Position numbers and translations under genes: made by a program. Below the pieces are notes generated by a model. That model ran no database searches. It worked only from the letters and a program-made list of their open reading frames with translations, and was not told where the DNA came from. A DNA stretch of 64,000 nucleotides, taken from positions 167,318 through 231,317 of the forward strand of contig CAWIAN010000014.1 of assembly GCA_963834135.1 (NCBI GenBank), in the 5' to 3' direction. Shown here piece by piece: positions 1 through 7,721 of this stretch. Position 1 is the first letter of the stretch, and each line of letters opens with the position of its first letter. This stretch comes from Bog-257 sp963834135 (GTDB taxonomy: Bacteria > Acidobacteriota > Terriglobia > Terriglobales > Acidobacteriaceae).

Positions 1-12
1 GGTGCCCGATGA
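1..12 (+). CDS. 3' end of an upstream gene (partial)
   Basis: Frame 1 reads Gly-Ala-Arg and then TGA at 10-12. The TGA overlaps the ATG of the next gene (ATGA, 9-12), a common sign of translational coupling. Only three codons are visible, so the product cannot be named. In comparable loci the gene before an NrfD/HybB subunit is often an iron-sulfur protein, but that is inference from family knowledge. Confidence 0.5.
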   Translation, partial: GAR

Positions 13-1196
13 CTGTTCCTCGCGTGCGTTTCACCTTCTGGAAGGCCGTCTTCCTGGTCATCATGGTTGGCGGTATTTACTGTAGCTACATCCGCTTCTT
101 CCATGGACTCGGCGCTTCCACCAATCTGTCTGACCAGTTCCCGTGGGGAATATGGATCGGCTTCGACGTGATGTGCGGCGTCATGCTGGCGGCTGGCGGC
201 TTCACTTTGACTGCGGCGGTCGAGATCTTCAACATCAAACGCTTTCATTCGATCATCCGGCCGACCATTTTGACGGCATTCCTTGGCTACCTTCTGGTCT
301 GCGCTGCCCTCATGTATGACCTCGGGCTACCTTGGAACATCTGGCATCCGCTGATCATGCGCAATCCGCACTCAGTGATGTTTGAGGTCGCCTATTGCGT
401 GATGCTTTACACCACGGTGCTGGCGCTGGAGTTCTCCCCGATCGTGCTGGAGCACTTCAATCTTCAGAAGCCATTGAGAATCGTGCGCAGCGTGATGGTC
501 GTCTTCGTGATTCTCGGTGTGCTGCTTTCGACGCTGCACCAGTCATCTCTGGGCACACTCTACCTGATCATGCCCAACAAGCTTCACCCGTTCTGGTATA
601 GCCCGCTGCTGCCGGTGTTCTTCTTCCTGTCTGCGATCTCGGTGGGGCTGGCGATGACGATATTCGAATCTTCAATGAGCTCGAAGTACTTTGGCCGCGA
701 GATCGAGTTGCCGATCTTAAGCGATCTGGGCCGGGTGCTGGTGGTGGTGCTCGCACTCTACGGCATCCTGAAGTTCGAAGATTTGCTTCATCGGCATGTG
801 CTTTACCTGGTGTTCGTCTCCAGTTATGAGCAACGGTTCTTCCTGTTGGAGATATTCCTGTCCGTTCTGATCCCACTGGGCATGCTGCTGGTTCCGAAGA
901 TCCGCGAGAGCGCACAAGGGCTCTACCTTGCAGCGGTTTTATGCCTGTTGGGTTTTGTGACTAATCGGCTGAACGTGGCAATCACGGGAGTGGAAAACGC
1001 TGTTGGCGGGCGTTACACCCCCAAGTGGACCGAAGTTGTCATCACGGCAATGTTTGTTGCGTTGGGCTTCGCCATCTTCGGATTGGCAGCTAAATACTTG
1101 CCCATCTTCCCAGAGGAGAAGGCGCACCTGCCTGCAATCCGCGAAGCCGAAGTAGGGTTAGACGAAATTGCGGTGCCTGCCCATGCGGGTGACTGA
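9..1196 (+). CDS. NrfD/HybB-type polytopic membrane subunit of a respiratory complex
   Basis: This 395-residue protein is almost entirely hydrophobic, with about ten predicted membrane segments. It resembles the NrfD/PsrC/HybB family, the quinone-interacting membrane anchors of complex iron-sulfur molybdoenzymes and hydrogenases. The N-terminal segment with YIRFFHGLGASTNLSDQFPW followed by GIWIGFDVMCGV is typical of HybB-like members. The start is fixed by the ATGA overlap with the upstream gene. Downstream, a sensor kinase gene overlaps its 3' end, so membrane electron transfer and signalling are transcribed together. The catalytic and iron-sulfur subunits must lie upstream of the window, so the substrate (hydrogen, nitrite, polysulfide or other) cannot be read here. 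Confidence 0.85.
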   Translation: MTVPRVRFTFWKAVFLVIMVGGIYCSYIRFFHGLGASTNLSDQFPWGIWIGFDVMCGVMLAAGGFTLTAAVEIFNIKRFHSIIRPTILTAFLGYLLVCAALMYDLGLPWNIWHPLIMRNPHSVMFEVAYCVMLYTTVLALEFSPIVLEHFNLQKPLRIVRSVMVVFVILGVLLSTLHQSSLGTLYLIMPNKLHPFWYSPLLPVFFFLSAISVGLAMTIFESSMSSKYFGREIELPILSDLGRVLVVVLALYGILKFEDLLHRHVLYLVFVSSYEQRFFLLEIFLSVLIPLGMLLVPKIRESAQGLYLAAVLCLLGFVTNRLNVAITGVENAVGGRYTPKWTEVVITAMFVALGFAIFGLAAKYLPIFPEEKAHLPAIREAEVGLDEIAVPAHAGD

Positions 1197-2889
1197 AAAC
1201 TCGGACGGGGTTCGTCCTGTAGTCAAGCGTGAGAACCCGTCTCCGCCTCCGGGATGGTTTCAGAGGTTAGGACAAAGCATTAGCGTAAAGCTGATGATCT
1301 CGATCTTCTTCGTCCTGATCATTATTTTTGGCCTGCTGGGATACTTCATCATTCAAGATCAGCGTAAGCACCTGGAAGATGCTGCACTGGTTAGCGCCGA
1401 ACAGCAGAGCGAAGTGCTGCGCCGCAGCGCATCGCGCTACATGTTGAATAACGATCGAACTGGGCTGTACGAGATGATGCTCAACATGGCGGATCAGCCC
1501 GGCATGGTACGGGTGCGCATCATGAATCCCCAAGGCGTGATCAGCTATTCCACCTCTCCGGCGGAGGTGGGCACGATGGTCGACAAGTCGGCGGAAGCCT
1601 GCTACGCCTGCCATGAAAAGTCGAAGCCGTTGGCACGGCTGAATCGCTCCGATCGCTTTCGCCTTTATCGGGCGGACGGGGAACGCGTTCTTGGCGTGAT
1701 CACTCCCATCGAGAACGAGCCCGCCTGCTCCAATGCTGCCTGTCACGCGCACCCGGCGGGCACTCAAATACTTGGCGTACTCGATACGAACCTCTCGCTC
1801 GCCCGAGTTGATAAAGGGCTCGTCCGAGAGACCAGAGCGATGTTGGGCTACACGGCGCTATCCCTGTTTGGCGTCGTTTTCTTAAGCGGCCTCTTTGTCT
1901 GGATGGTGGTTCACAATCCGCTCCGCGAATTGGAGACGGGAACCGAGCGCATTGCCAACGGCAATCTTGGGTATCAAATACCGGTTCATGCCCACGACGA
2001 AGTGGGTCAGTTGGCCCAGTCGTTCAATGATATGAGCAATCGACTTCAGTTGGCCCAGGCTGAAATCACGGCATGGGCACACACGCTCGAAGAGCGGGTC
2101 GACGAAAAGACACGTGAATTGAAGCAGGCTCACCAGCATATGCTGCACGTGGAAAAAATGGCTACCATCGGCAAGATGGCCGCCGTTGTGGCCCACGAAA
2201 TCAACAATCCTTTATCCGGAATTCTTACCTACTCCCGCCTGGTGAAACGTTGGATCGATAAGAACACAGATGCCACAACAAAACAGGAAGAGATGAAGGG
2301 ATCGCTGGATCTGATTGCCAGTGAGAGTAAGCGCTGCGGCGAACTGGTCCATAACCTGCTGAGTTTTTCGCGGGTCTCCCCAATGAACCTGGCGTGGTGT
2401 GACTTAAACCAGGTGATCGACCGCTGCACAAGGTTGGTTCAGCACAAGCTGGATCTTGGCGGCATTCAACTCAACCTGGACCTTGCTGCCGACATGCCAC
2501 CAGCGCATTGTGATCCGGCGCAGATTGAACAAGTCGTGCTCGCCCTGGTGATCAATGCCATCGATGCTATGCCGCAAGAAGGCAACTTATGGATCACCAC
2601 GCGCCCGAAGGGCGAAGGTGCGGTGGAACTCGTGATCCGTGACGACGGCATTGGAATTCCGTTAGAGCACCTCCCGCACATCTTTGAGCCTTTCTACACG
2701 ACCAAAGAGTCGGGCGGCTCAGGTCTCGGTCTGGCGATTAGCGAGAGCATCGTCGAGCGCCACGGCGGAACGATTGAAGTGAATTCGGTAGTGGGGCAAG
2801 GAACGACATTCAAGATTGTGCTGCCAATGGACAGTCAGAGGCCGCCGGTTACAGCAGAAGTTGACCGTCCAGTCTCTGAGATGAGGTAG
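1183..2889 (+). CDS. membrane sensor histidine kinase with periplasmic heme-c-like motifs
   Basis: The protein has 568 residues. Its order is a short cytoplasmic leader, TM1 (about residues 35-60), a periplasmic domain, TM2 (about 220-243), HAMP, a coiled-coil linker, HisKA with VVAHEINNPLSGI, then HATPase with N, G1 (DDGIGIP) and G2 (GGSGLGLAI) boxes. The periplasmic domain contains CYACH, a perfect CxxCH heme-c binding motif, and later CSNAACH, a CxxxxCH variant. This suggests a covalently bound heme that senses redox state, oxygen or NO. The start is uncertain: ATG 1183 is preferred, but an in-frame TTG at 1168 has AGGG about ten bases upstream. Both overlap the end of the NrfD gene. It is followed after four bases by a sigma-54 regulator, its likely partner. 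Confidence 0.9.
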   Translation: MRVTENSDGVRPVVKRENPSPPPGWFQRLGQSISVKLMISIFFVLIIIFGLLGYFIIQDQRKHLEDAALVSAEQQSEVLRRSASRYMLNNDRTGLYEMMLNMADQPGMVRVRIMNPQGVISYSTSPAEVGTMVDKSAEACYACHEKSKPLARLNRSDRFRLYRADGERVLGVITPIENEPACSNAACHAHPAGTQILGVLDTNLSLARVDKGLVRETRAMLGYTALSLFGVVFLSGLFVWMVVHNPLRELETGTERIANGNLGYQIPVHAHDEVGQLAQSFNDMSNRLQLAQAEITAWAHTLEERVDEKTRELKQAHQHMLHVEKMATIGKMAAVVAHEINNPLSGILTYSRLVKRWIDKNTDATTKQEEMKGSLDLIASESKRCGELVHNLLSFSRVSPMNLAWCDLNQVIDRCTRLVQHKLDLGGIQLNLDLAADMPPAHCDPAQIEQVVLALVINAIDAMPQEGNLWITTRPKGEGAVELVIRDDGIGIPLEHLPHIFEPFYTTKESGGSGLGLAISESIVERHGGTIEVNSVVGQGTTFKIVLPMDSQRPPVTAEVDRPVSEMR

Positions 2890-2893
2890 AACG

Positions 2894-4267
2894 ATGACCC
2901 AAGGTAAGTTGTTGATCGTGGATGATGAGCTCAGCGTAAGAGATTCGCTGGCCAAATGGTTCGCCGAAGAAGGCTACGAGGTTGCCACTGCGGAGAGCGC
3001 AAACGAAGCGCTCACCCGGGTGGCCGAGCAGGCATTCGACGTCGCTCTGGTCGACATCAAAATGCGAGGGACCGACGGCATCGAGCTGCAACGGCGGCTT
3101 CACGAGATTTACCCCGACATGCTGGTTATCATCATGACCGGATATGCGTCGGTCGAAACGGCCGTCGCAGCGCTCAAGAATGGCGCATACGATTACGTCA
3201 ACAAGCCGCTCGATCCCGACGAACTCGCCCACTTGATCGCCAAGGCAGTTTCGCACCGTCGTACGCAACAAGAGAATGTAAGGCTCAAAGAAACCGTGGC
3301 GGAGATTGCGCACCCCAGCGACATCATTGGGCAGAGCGCAGCCATGAAGCATGTCTTTGACGCAATTGAGACGGTTGCACCGACTGACGCCACCGTTCTG
3401 GTCACCGGCGAAAGCGGAACCGGGAAAGAGCTGGTGGCGCGGGCGATTCACTCCGGCAGCGCGCGCCGCTTCCATCCCCTGGTCGTCATTCACTGCGGGG
3501 CGTTGACCGAGACTCTGCTGGAGAGTGAGTTGTTCGGCCACGAGAAAGGCGCCTTTACCGGAGCACAATATCGCAAGAAGGGAAAGTTCGAAATCGCAGA
3601 GGGCGGAACCGTGTTTCTGGATGAGATCGGTGACATCAGTCTCAAGACCCAGACGGATCTGCTGCGAGTCTTACAGGAGCGCGAAATCTGCCGGGTGGGC
3701 GGAAATCAAACGATCAAAGTGGATTTCCGCGTGGTCGCCGCCACGAACAAAGACCTGGAACAGCTGATTGAGGAGGGTAAATTTCGTCCTGACCTTTATT
3801 ACCGGCTGAACGTCTTCCATATCGAGATACCTCCGCTACGTGATCGGCGCGAGGATATTCCGGTCCTGGTCGACCACTTTGTCCGCAAGTTCTCCGCCGA
3901 GATGAGTAAGCGGATCACGCGAGTCTCCCCGGCCGCCATGAATGGATTGCAGCAATACAACTGGCCGGGTAACGTACGCGAACTGGAAAATGCCGTCGAG
4001 CGGGCCATGGTGGTCGCGCAGGAGCCTGAGCTTCGCGAGCAGGATTTCACGTTGAAAGCGAAGAACGGCGCGGGACTGGGCATTGGCGATGTTCGTAGTC
4101 TGGATGACGTGGAGCGGGCTCACATTCTGCGGGTTCTCGATGAGTGCAGTGGCAACCAGACACGCACGGCCGAGGTGTTGGGAATCGATCGCGTCACGCT
4201 GCACCACAAACTGAAGAAGTATGGCTGGAATCGGAAAGAGAAGGAGCAGCTGGCAACCAGCAACTAG
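2894..4267 (+). CDS. sigma-54-dependent response regulator, NtrC family
   Basis: The 457 residues form the full three-domain layout. The receiver (1-120) has the acidic pocket and phospho-acceptor Asp54 in ALVDIKMRG. The AAA+ domain has Walker A GESGTGKE and the sigma-54 contact loop GAFTGA. The C-terminal Fis-type helix-turn-helix ends in RVTLHHKLKKYGW. It should activate RNA polymerase carrying sigma-54 from upstream sites when phosphorylated. It starts four bases after the heme-motif kinase, which makes that kinase its probable phosphate donor. No convincing -24/-12 promoter was seen in the next genes, so its targets are probably elsewhere, perhaps upstream of the respiratory operon. Confidence 0.95.
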   Translation: MTQGKLLIVDDELSVRDSLAKWFAEEGYEVATAESANEALTRVAEQAFDVALVDIKMRGTDGIELQRRLHEIYPDMLVIIMTGYASVETAVAALKNGAYDYVNKPLDPDELAHLIAKAVSHRRTQQENVRLKETVAEIAHPSDIIGQSAAMKHVFDAIETVAPTDATVLVTGESGTGKELVARAIHSGSARRFHPLVVIHCGALTETLLESELFGHEKGAFTGAQYRKKGKFEIAEGGTVFLDEIGDISLKTQTDLLRVLQEREICRVGGNQTIKVDFRVVAATNKDLEQLIEEGKFRPDLYYRLNVFHIEIPPLRDRREDIPVLVDHFVRKFSAEMSKRITRVSPAAMNGLQQYNWPGNVRELENAVERAMVVAQEPELREQDFTLKAKNGAGLGIGDVRSLDDVERAHILRVLDECSGNQTRTAEVLGIDRVTLHHKLKKYGWNRKEKEQLATSN

Positions 4268-4315
4268 CGGTCTCACCGGATACCAGCGAATTGCCCGCAG
4301 CTACTTGCCGCTGTC

Positions 4316-4846
4316 ATGAAGCGTCTACAATTGCTGCCGATTGGAACTGTCGATGCTGAACTGCTCGAATGGCTGGGGCAGGCACTGCACGACAAGTTTC
4401 GCGTGCCTGCGGAGATACTTCTCCCCGCTCTAGATCCCGCCTTTGCCTTGCACGTTGAGCGGCAGCAATATCACTCCTCCGAGATCCTAGCCGCCATGCA
4501 GCGGTACATTCATAGCAATACCTGGAGACTGCTCGGAGTTACACAACTGGACTTATATATCCCTATTCTTACGTTCGTCTTTGGGGAGGCGCAGATGGGC
4601 GGAGCATCGGCGATTGTCTCGTATCATCGATTGCAACAACAATTTTATGGATTGCCCCAGGACATGGACCTGCTGGCCAATCGTCTTTTGATCGAGTCGG
4701 TGCACGAACTCGGACACACCTTGCGGCTGACCCATTGCCACGATTATCAGTGTGCAATGGCGCCGGCGCATGCGGTGGAATGGATTGATATTAAGGATAG
4801 CGGTTTCTGCCAAGACTGCCTGGCACGCGCGATGGAAACCGTCTAG
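4316..4846 (+). CDS. amzA: archaemetzincin-type zinc metalloprotease
   Basis: The 176-residue protein carries the archaemetzincin signature: His130-Glu131-x-x-His134, then His140-Cys141, Cys146, Met148 and Cys165-x-x-Cys168. The histidines should bind a catalytic zinc and the cysteines a second structural zinc. The usual Gly three residues after the second His is Arg137 here (codon CGG, one base from GGG), and the spacer before the last Cys pair is 16 rather than the family's 17. It starts 48 bases after the sigma-54 regulator on the same strand and may be co-transcribed. Family members are cytosolic aminopeptidase-like enzymes with largely unknown substrates. The Arg substitution makes activity uncertain. 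Confidence 0.85.
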   Translation: MKRLQLLPIGTVDAELLEWLGQALHDKFRVPAEILLPALDPAFALHVERQQYHSSEILAAMQRYIHSNTWRLLGVTQLDLYIPILTFVFGEAQMGGASAIVSYHRLQQQFYGLPQDMDLLANRLLIESVHELGHTLRLTHCHDYQCAMAPAHAVEWIDIKDSGFCQDCLARAMETV

Positions 4847-4893
4847 CCGGAATCGTTGGGCGAGCGACTCTCACCTCGGAAAACTCGTTATAG

Positions 4894-5037
4894 CTACTTC
4901 TTCGGCTGCGCCGGTTCGTCACTCCAGGTCCAACTGAACAGATGGCCACGATGCTCGGCGACCATTGCTGTCACACCCATGATACCCATCACAAGGAAGA
5001 TAGCAAAGAACACAACCGCGATAACCAGGATCGGCAT
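4894..5037 (-). CDS. small single-span membrane protein, 47 residues
   Basis: This short minus-strand gene has ATG at 5037 and TAG at 4894-4896. GAGGT lies about six bases before the ATG as a ribosome binding site. Residues 3-26 form a clear hydrophobic segment (PILVIAVVFFAIFLVMGIM), followed by a soluble tail containing HRGHLFSWTW and ending in two lysines. The pattern suggests an inner-membrane microprotein with its C-terminus probably in the cytoplasm by the positive-inside rule. It is convergent with the archaemetzincin gene. I do not recognise a family. Small one-span proteins often modulate larger membrane complexes, but no partner is shown. Confidence 0.55.
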   Translation of the reverse strand: MPILVIAVVFFAIFLVMGIMGVTAMVAEHRGHLFSWTWSDEPAQPKK

Positions 5038-5199
5038 ACTGCACCTCTACCTGCATTGTGCTTTGCCGCTGAACACGCTTCCGTGATGGCAATCACAGAT
5101 TGATGTGAGAAGGAAGGGCAGACGTTGTTCTGCTTGTGAGGACGACAGGGAGGTATAGAAATCCTGCGGTCCGGCGGAAACGGAACAGTGGGCGACCTC

Positions 5200-5445
5200 T
5201 TAGCTCAAAGCCGCAATCTGCGCCTCAAGGGCGGCAAGGCTGCGTCGCAGAAATTCGGAGTAGCGCTCACTAGTGCTGCCTTCGAGTTGCTGCACAACAC
5301 GCTTGCGGGACAGAAGGAGATCATTTTTTCTGATCAACGCCTGTCGCTCGTCCGGCGAGATATTTTGGTCTTGGTTTGCCGAGAAATCGGGGGCGGACTC
5401 TTCTATCTGGGCTTCTACAGACTTACTTTCCCAACCACGCGCCAT
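5200..5445 (-). CDS. small hydrophilic helical protein, unknown function
   Basis: The 81-residue protein is rich in Glu, Gln, Arg and Ser and should be largely helical, with heptad-like leucines at the C-terminus (LRRSLAALEAQIAALS). No known domain is recognised. A perfect -10 box TATAAT (5457-5452 on the minus strand) ends six bases before the ATG, and there is no Shine-Dalgarno sequence, which suggests a leaderless transcript. The flanking stretch to 5773 is gene-free. Coding is supported by the promoter position and by composition, not by homology. Confidence 0.6.
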   Translation of the reverse strand: MARGWESKSVEAQIEESAPDFSANQDQNISPDERQALIRKNDLLLSRKRVVQQLEGSTSERYSEFLRRSLAALEAQIAALS

Positions 5446-5773
5446 ACCACAATTATAGTCCGGTCGATCGCAAAGTCTGGCGCTCGAATTTGGGCACTCC
5501 TACCACTTAAGCAGCCGTGTTCCCAGAACGAGCAATCCAGTGGCAGTAACTTTCCGTAGGTTACTGGTTTATGGAGGGAGGCGGAGTTTTTTAGCTTGGT
5601 ACCCGGACAGATTCTCTACAGGTTCGATCACGGCAACTACCGTGAAATGTGCGTCTTCTGAATTCAAGACAGTCCCAATCTGGGCTTGTTCGGAAAGGGG
5701 GCGGTGAAGAATCATTGACGCGGGCGGCAACCGAATCTGACAATAAAAAGTAATCATTGGGATAGTTACTGCA
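5446..5773. other. gene-free stretch with a small dyad
   Basis: No convincing gene was seen. It contains the inverted repeat CAGTAAC (5544-5550) and GTTACTG (5560-5566) around a 9-base loop, and a third copy of GTTACTG at 5765-5771 just before the next start. These could be operator half-sites for the regulator gene that follows, but the match is short. Confidence 0.4.
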
Positions 5774-7090
5774 ATGCGCATCCTGGTTGTCGAAGACGAC
5801 GCGCCTCTGGCCACTTTCGTCCGCAAGGGCTTGGAGGCGGAACATTATGCCGTTGATGTTGCCGGGGATGGCGAGATGGCGCGGCAGATGGCGGCTGACA
5901 GCGACTACGACCTGATGATCCTCGATCTGAATCTGCCCAAGCTGGACGGAATTGGAGTGCTGCAAGCGGTCCGTCCCCAAAAACCTTCTCTCCCGGTTCT
6001 GGTACTGACTGCGCGCAGTCGCGTCGAGGACCGCGTACAGTCACTCGATACCGGCGCGGACGATTGTCTGATCAAACCTTTCTCCTTTACCGAACTCTCT
6101 GCCCGTGTCCGAGCATTGCTGCGTAGAGGGCCACGCACCATTGAGACCGTATTGAGAGTCTCCGATCTCGAACTTGATCGGGTTGCCCGGCGAGTTGAGC
6201 GTGCCGGGAAACGAATCGAGCTTACATCGAAAGAGTTCGCCCTGCTGGAATACCTTATGCGCAATGCTGGCCGTCGGGTGACGCGCGCAATGATCGTAGA
6301 GCACGTGTGGAACCTGTCGTTCGACACATCGACCAACATCGTGGATGTTTATATCAATTATATGCAAAGTATTTCCAGCATCTCCTCGGAGTTGCAAACC
6401 GCCGACTCCTCCTTGAGCTCCGCTGTCACCGCCATGCAACGAGCCATCACGCTGGGTGTGGAGGGAGCCAATGGCACGATGTCGACTCAGGACCGGGCCA
6501 CCGCTGCTCAGGAAGTAGAAGGTATCTCCCAGCAGATTCTTAGCGTTGCCAACCTCAGCTTCAACGGGCACTATGTCTTTGCCGGCACAGCTAATTCTCA
6601 GCCGCCGTACGTTGCCGACGATACCGCTCCTGGCGGCATAGCGTATCAGGGCAACGACAATGTAAATTCCGTGCAGATTGAAGTCGGGCGCAGCATTGCG
6701 GTCAATGAGCCGGGCAGCCAACTATTTTCTGCTGCCGGCTCTAACGTTTTTCAGGCGCTGAACGATCTAGTAACTGCACTACAGAATCCAAACAGCACGA
6801 CCGAAGACATCGGCAATGCCACTACAGAGATCCGCGGCGCCTATGACCAGCTCACTTCGGCGAGGGCTTTCTATGGCAGCACGATCGACCAGTTAGTCAG
6901 CACTCAGGATTTTCTCAACAGCGAGAAGGTGCAATTGGGACAGCAGCAGAACAGCACCATCGGGGTGGACATGAACGTTGCCGCCACGAACCTCACGAAT
7001 GCCGAAGCCGCGCGGAATGCTACCGTACAAGCCGCGGCCAGTCTGAGCAGTATGACCTTGATGGATTACATCTCGTCGATCGGTCACTAA
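5774..7090 (+). CDS. in-frame chimera: OmpR-type response regulator fused to C-terminal FlgL
   Basis: Residues 1-195 are an OmpR/PhoB-family regulator: receiver with Asp51 in MILDLNLP and Lys101 in KPFSF, then most of the winged-helix domain up to VDVYINY, where family members normally continue with the last beta-hairpin. From about residue 197 the sequence is FlgL, the hook-filament junction protein, lacking roughly its first 55-60 residues but keeping the middle and the C-terminal D0 helix to the end. The switch lies at about 6355-6365 and keeps the frame. Neither half is complete: DNA binding would lack its terminal wing, and FlgL lacks its N-terminal D0 helix. It is most likely a deletion joint or an assembly join, not a working fusion. 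No other flagellar structural gene is nearby. Confidence 0.85.
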   Translation: MRILVVEDDAPLATFVRKGLEAEHYAVDVAGDGEMARQMAADSDYDLMILDLNLPKLDGIGVLQAVRPQKPSLPVLVLTARSRVEDRVQSLDTGADDCLIKPFSFTELSARVRALLRRGPRTIETVLRVSDLELDRVARRVERAGKRIELTSKEFALLEYLMRNAGRRVTRAMIVEHVWNLSFDTSTNIVDVYINYMQSISSISSELQTADSSLSSAVTAMQRAITLGVEGANGTMSTQDRATAAQEVEGISQQILSVANLSFNGHYVFAGTANSQPPYVADDTAPGGIAYQGNDNVNSVQIEVGRSIAVNEPGSQLFSAAGSNVFQALNDLVTALQNPNSTTEDIGNATTEIRGAYDQLTSARAFYGSTIDQLVSTQDFLNSEKVQLGQQQNSTIGVDMNVAATNLTNAEAARNATVQAAASLSSMTLMDYISSIGH

Positions 7091-7139
7091 AGGAAGTGAA
7101 GTGAATTTGTAAGCGCCGGGTGATACGCTGGTTGCGATC

Positions 7140-7640
7140 ATGACGGCCGACGAAGTCAAACAACTATTGCTGCTGGAGCCGCTGGCTATCGAGGGTGGCT
7201 TTTTCCGCGAAACCTACCGCTCGCGCTGGAATGTCTCAGCCGAGTACCTACCAGACGGCTTCCGTGGTTCCCGATCGATCGGTACCGCGATTTACTACAT
7301 GATCACGCCGGAGACGTTTTCGGCTCTGCATCGCCTGCCTGGGACCGAAGTCTTCCACTTTTATCTCGGAGATCCGGTAATGATGCTGCAGCTCTGTCCC
7401 GACGGGACGTCGCGCACCGTGACGCTGGGGCCCGACCTCCTCAAAGGGCAGCATCCCCAAGTGGTGGTTCGTGGCCACGTGTGGCAAGGCTGCAGGCTGG
7501 CAGAGGGAGGCAAGTGGGCTTTAATGGGAACCACAATGTCTCCGGGATTTGACTACGCGGATTACGAGAATGCGGACCGGGAAGAGTTATCCGCGCAATA
7601 TCCAGGAGTCGCATCGTTGATAAAGGACTACATTCGCTAA
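7140..7640 (+). CDS. cupin-superfamily protein (DUF985/YML079W-like)
   Basis: This 166-residue single-domain protein matches the DUF985 cupin family in length and layout. It has GGFFRETYRS near the N-terminus, then the cupin strand motifs ALHRLPGTEVFHFYLGD and VWQGCRLAEGGKWALMG, and the family's typical C-terminal GFDYADYE. These form a small beta-barrel. Relatives have been proposed to act on sugars or be epimerase-like, but the reaction is not established. It starts 49 bases after the chimera and its closeness may be accidental if a deletion occurred upstream. Confidence 0.85.
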   Translation: MTADEVKQLLLLEPLAIEGGFFRETYRSRWNVSAEYLPDGFRGSRSIGTAIYYMITPETFSALHRLPGTEVFHFYLGDPVMMLQLCPDGTSRTVTLGPDLLKGQHPQVVVRGHVWQGCRLAEGGKWALMGTTMSPGFDYADYENADREELSAQYPGVASLIKDYIR

Positions 7641-7721
7641 CATTGAATGAGCAATCCAGAAAGTATGCGCCAGGATCGTCGCTAGGTTTGAATCTTTCTC
7701 CAATTGTTGGGAGGAAGAAAT

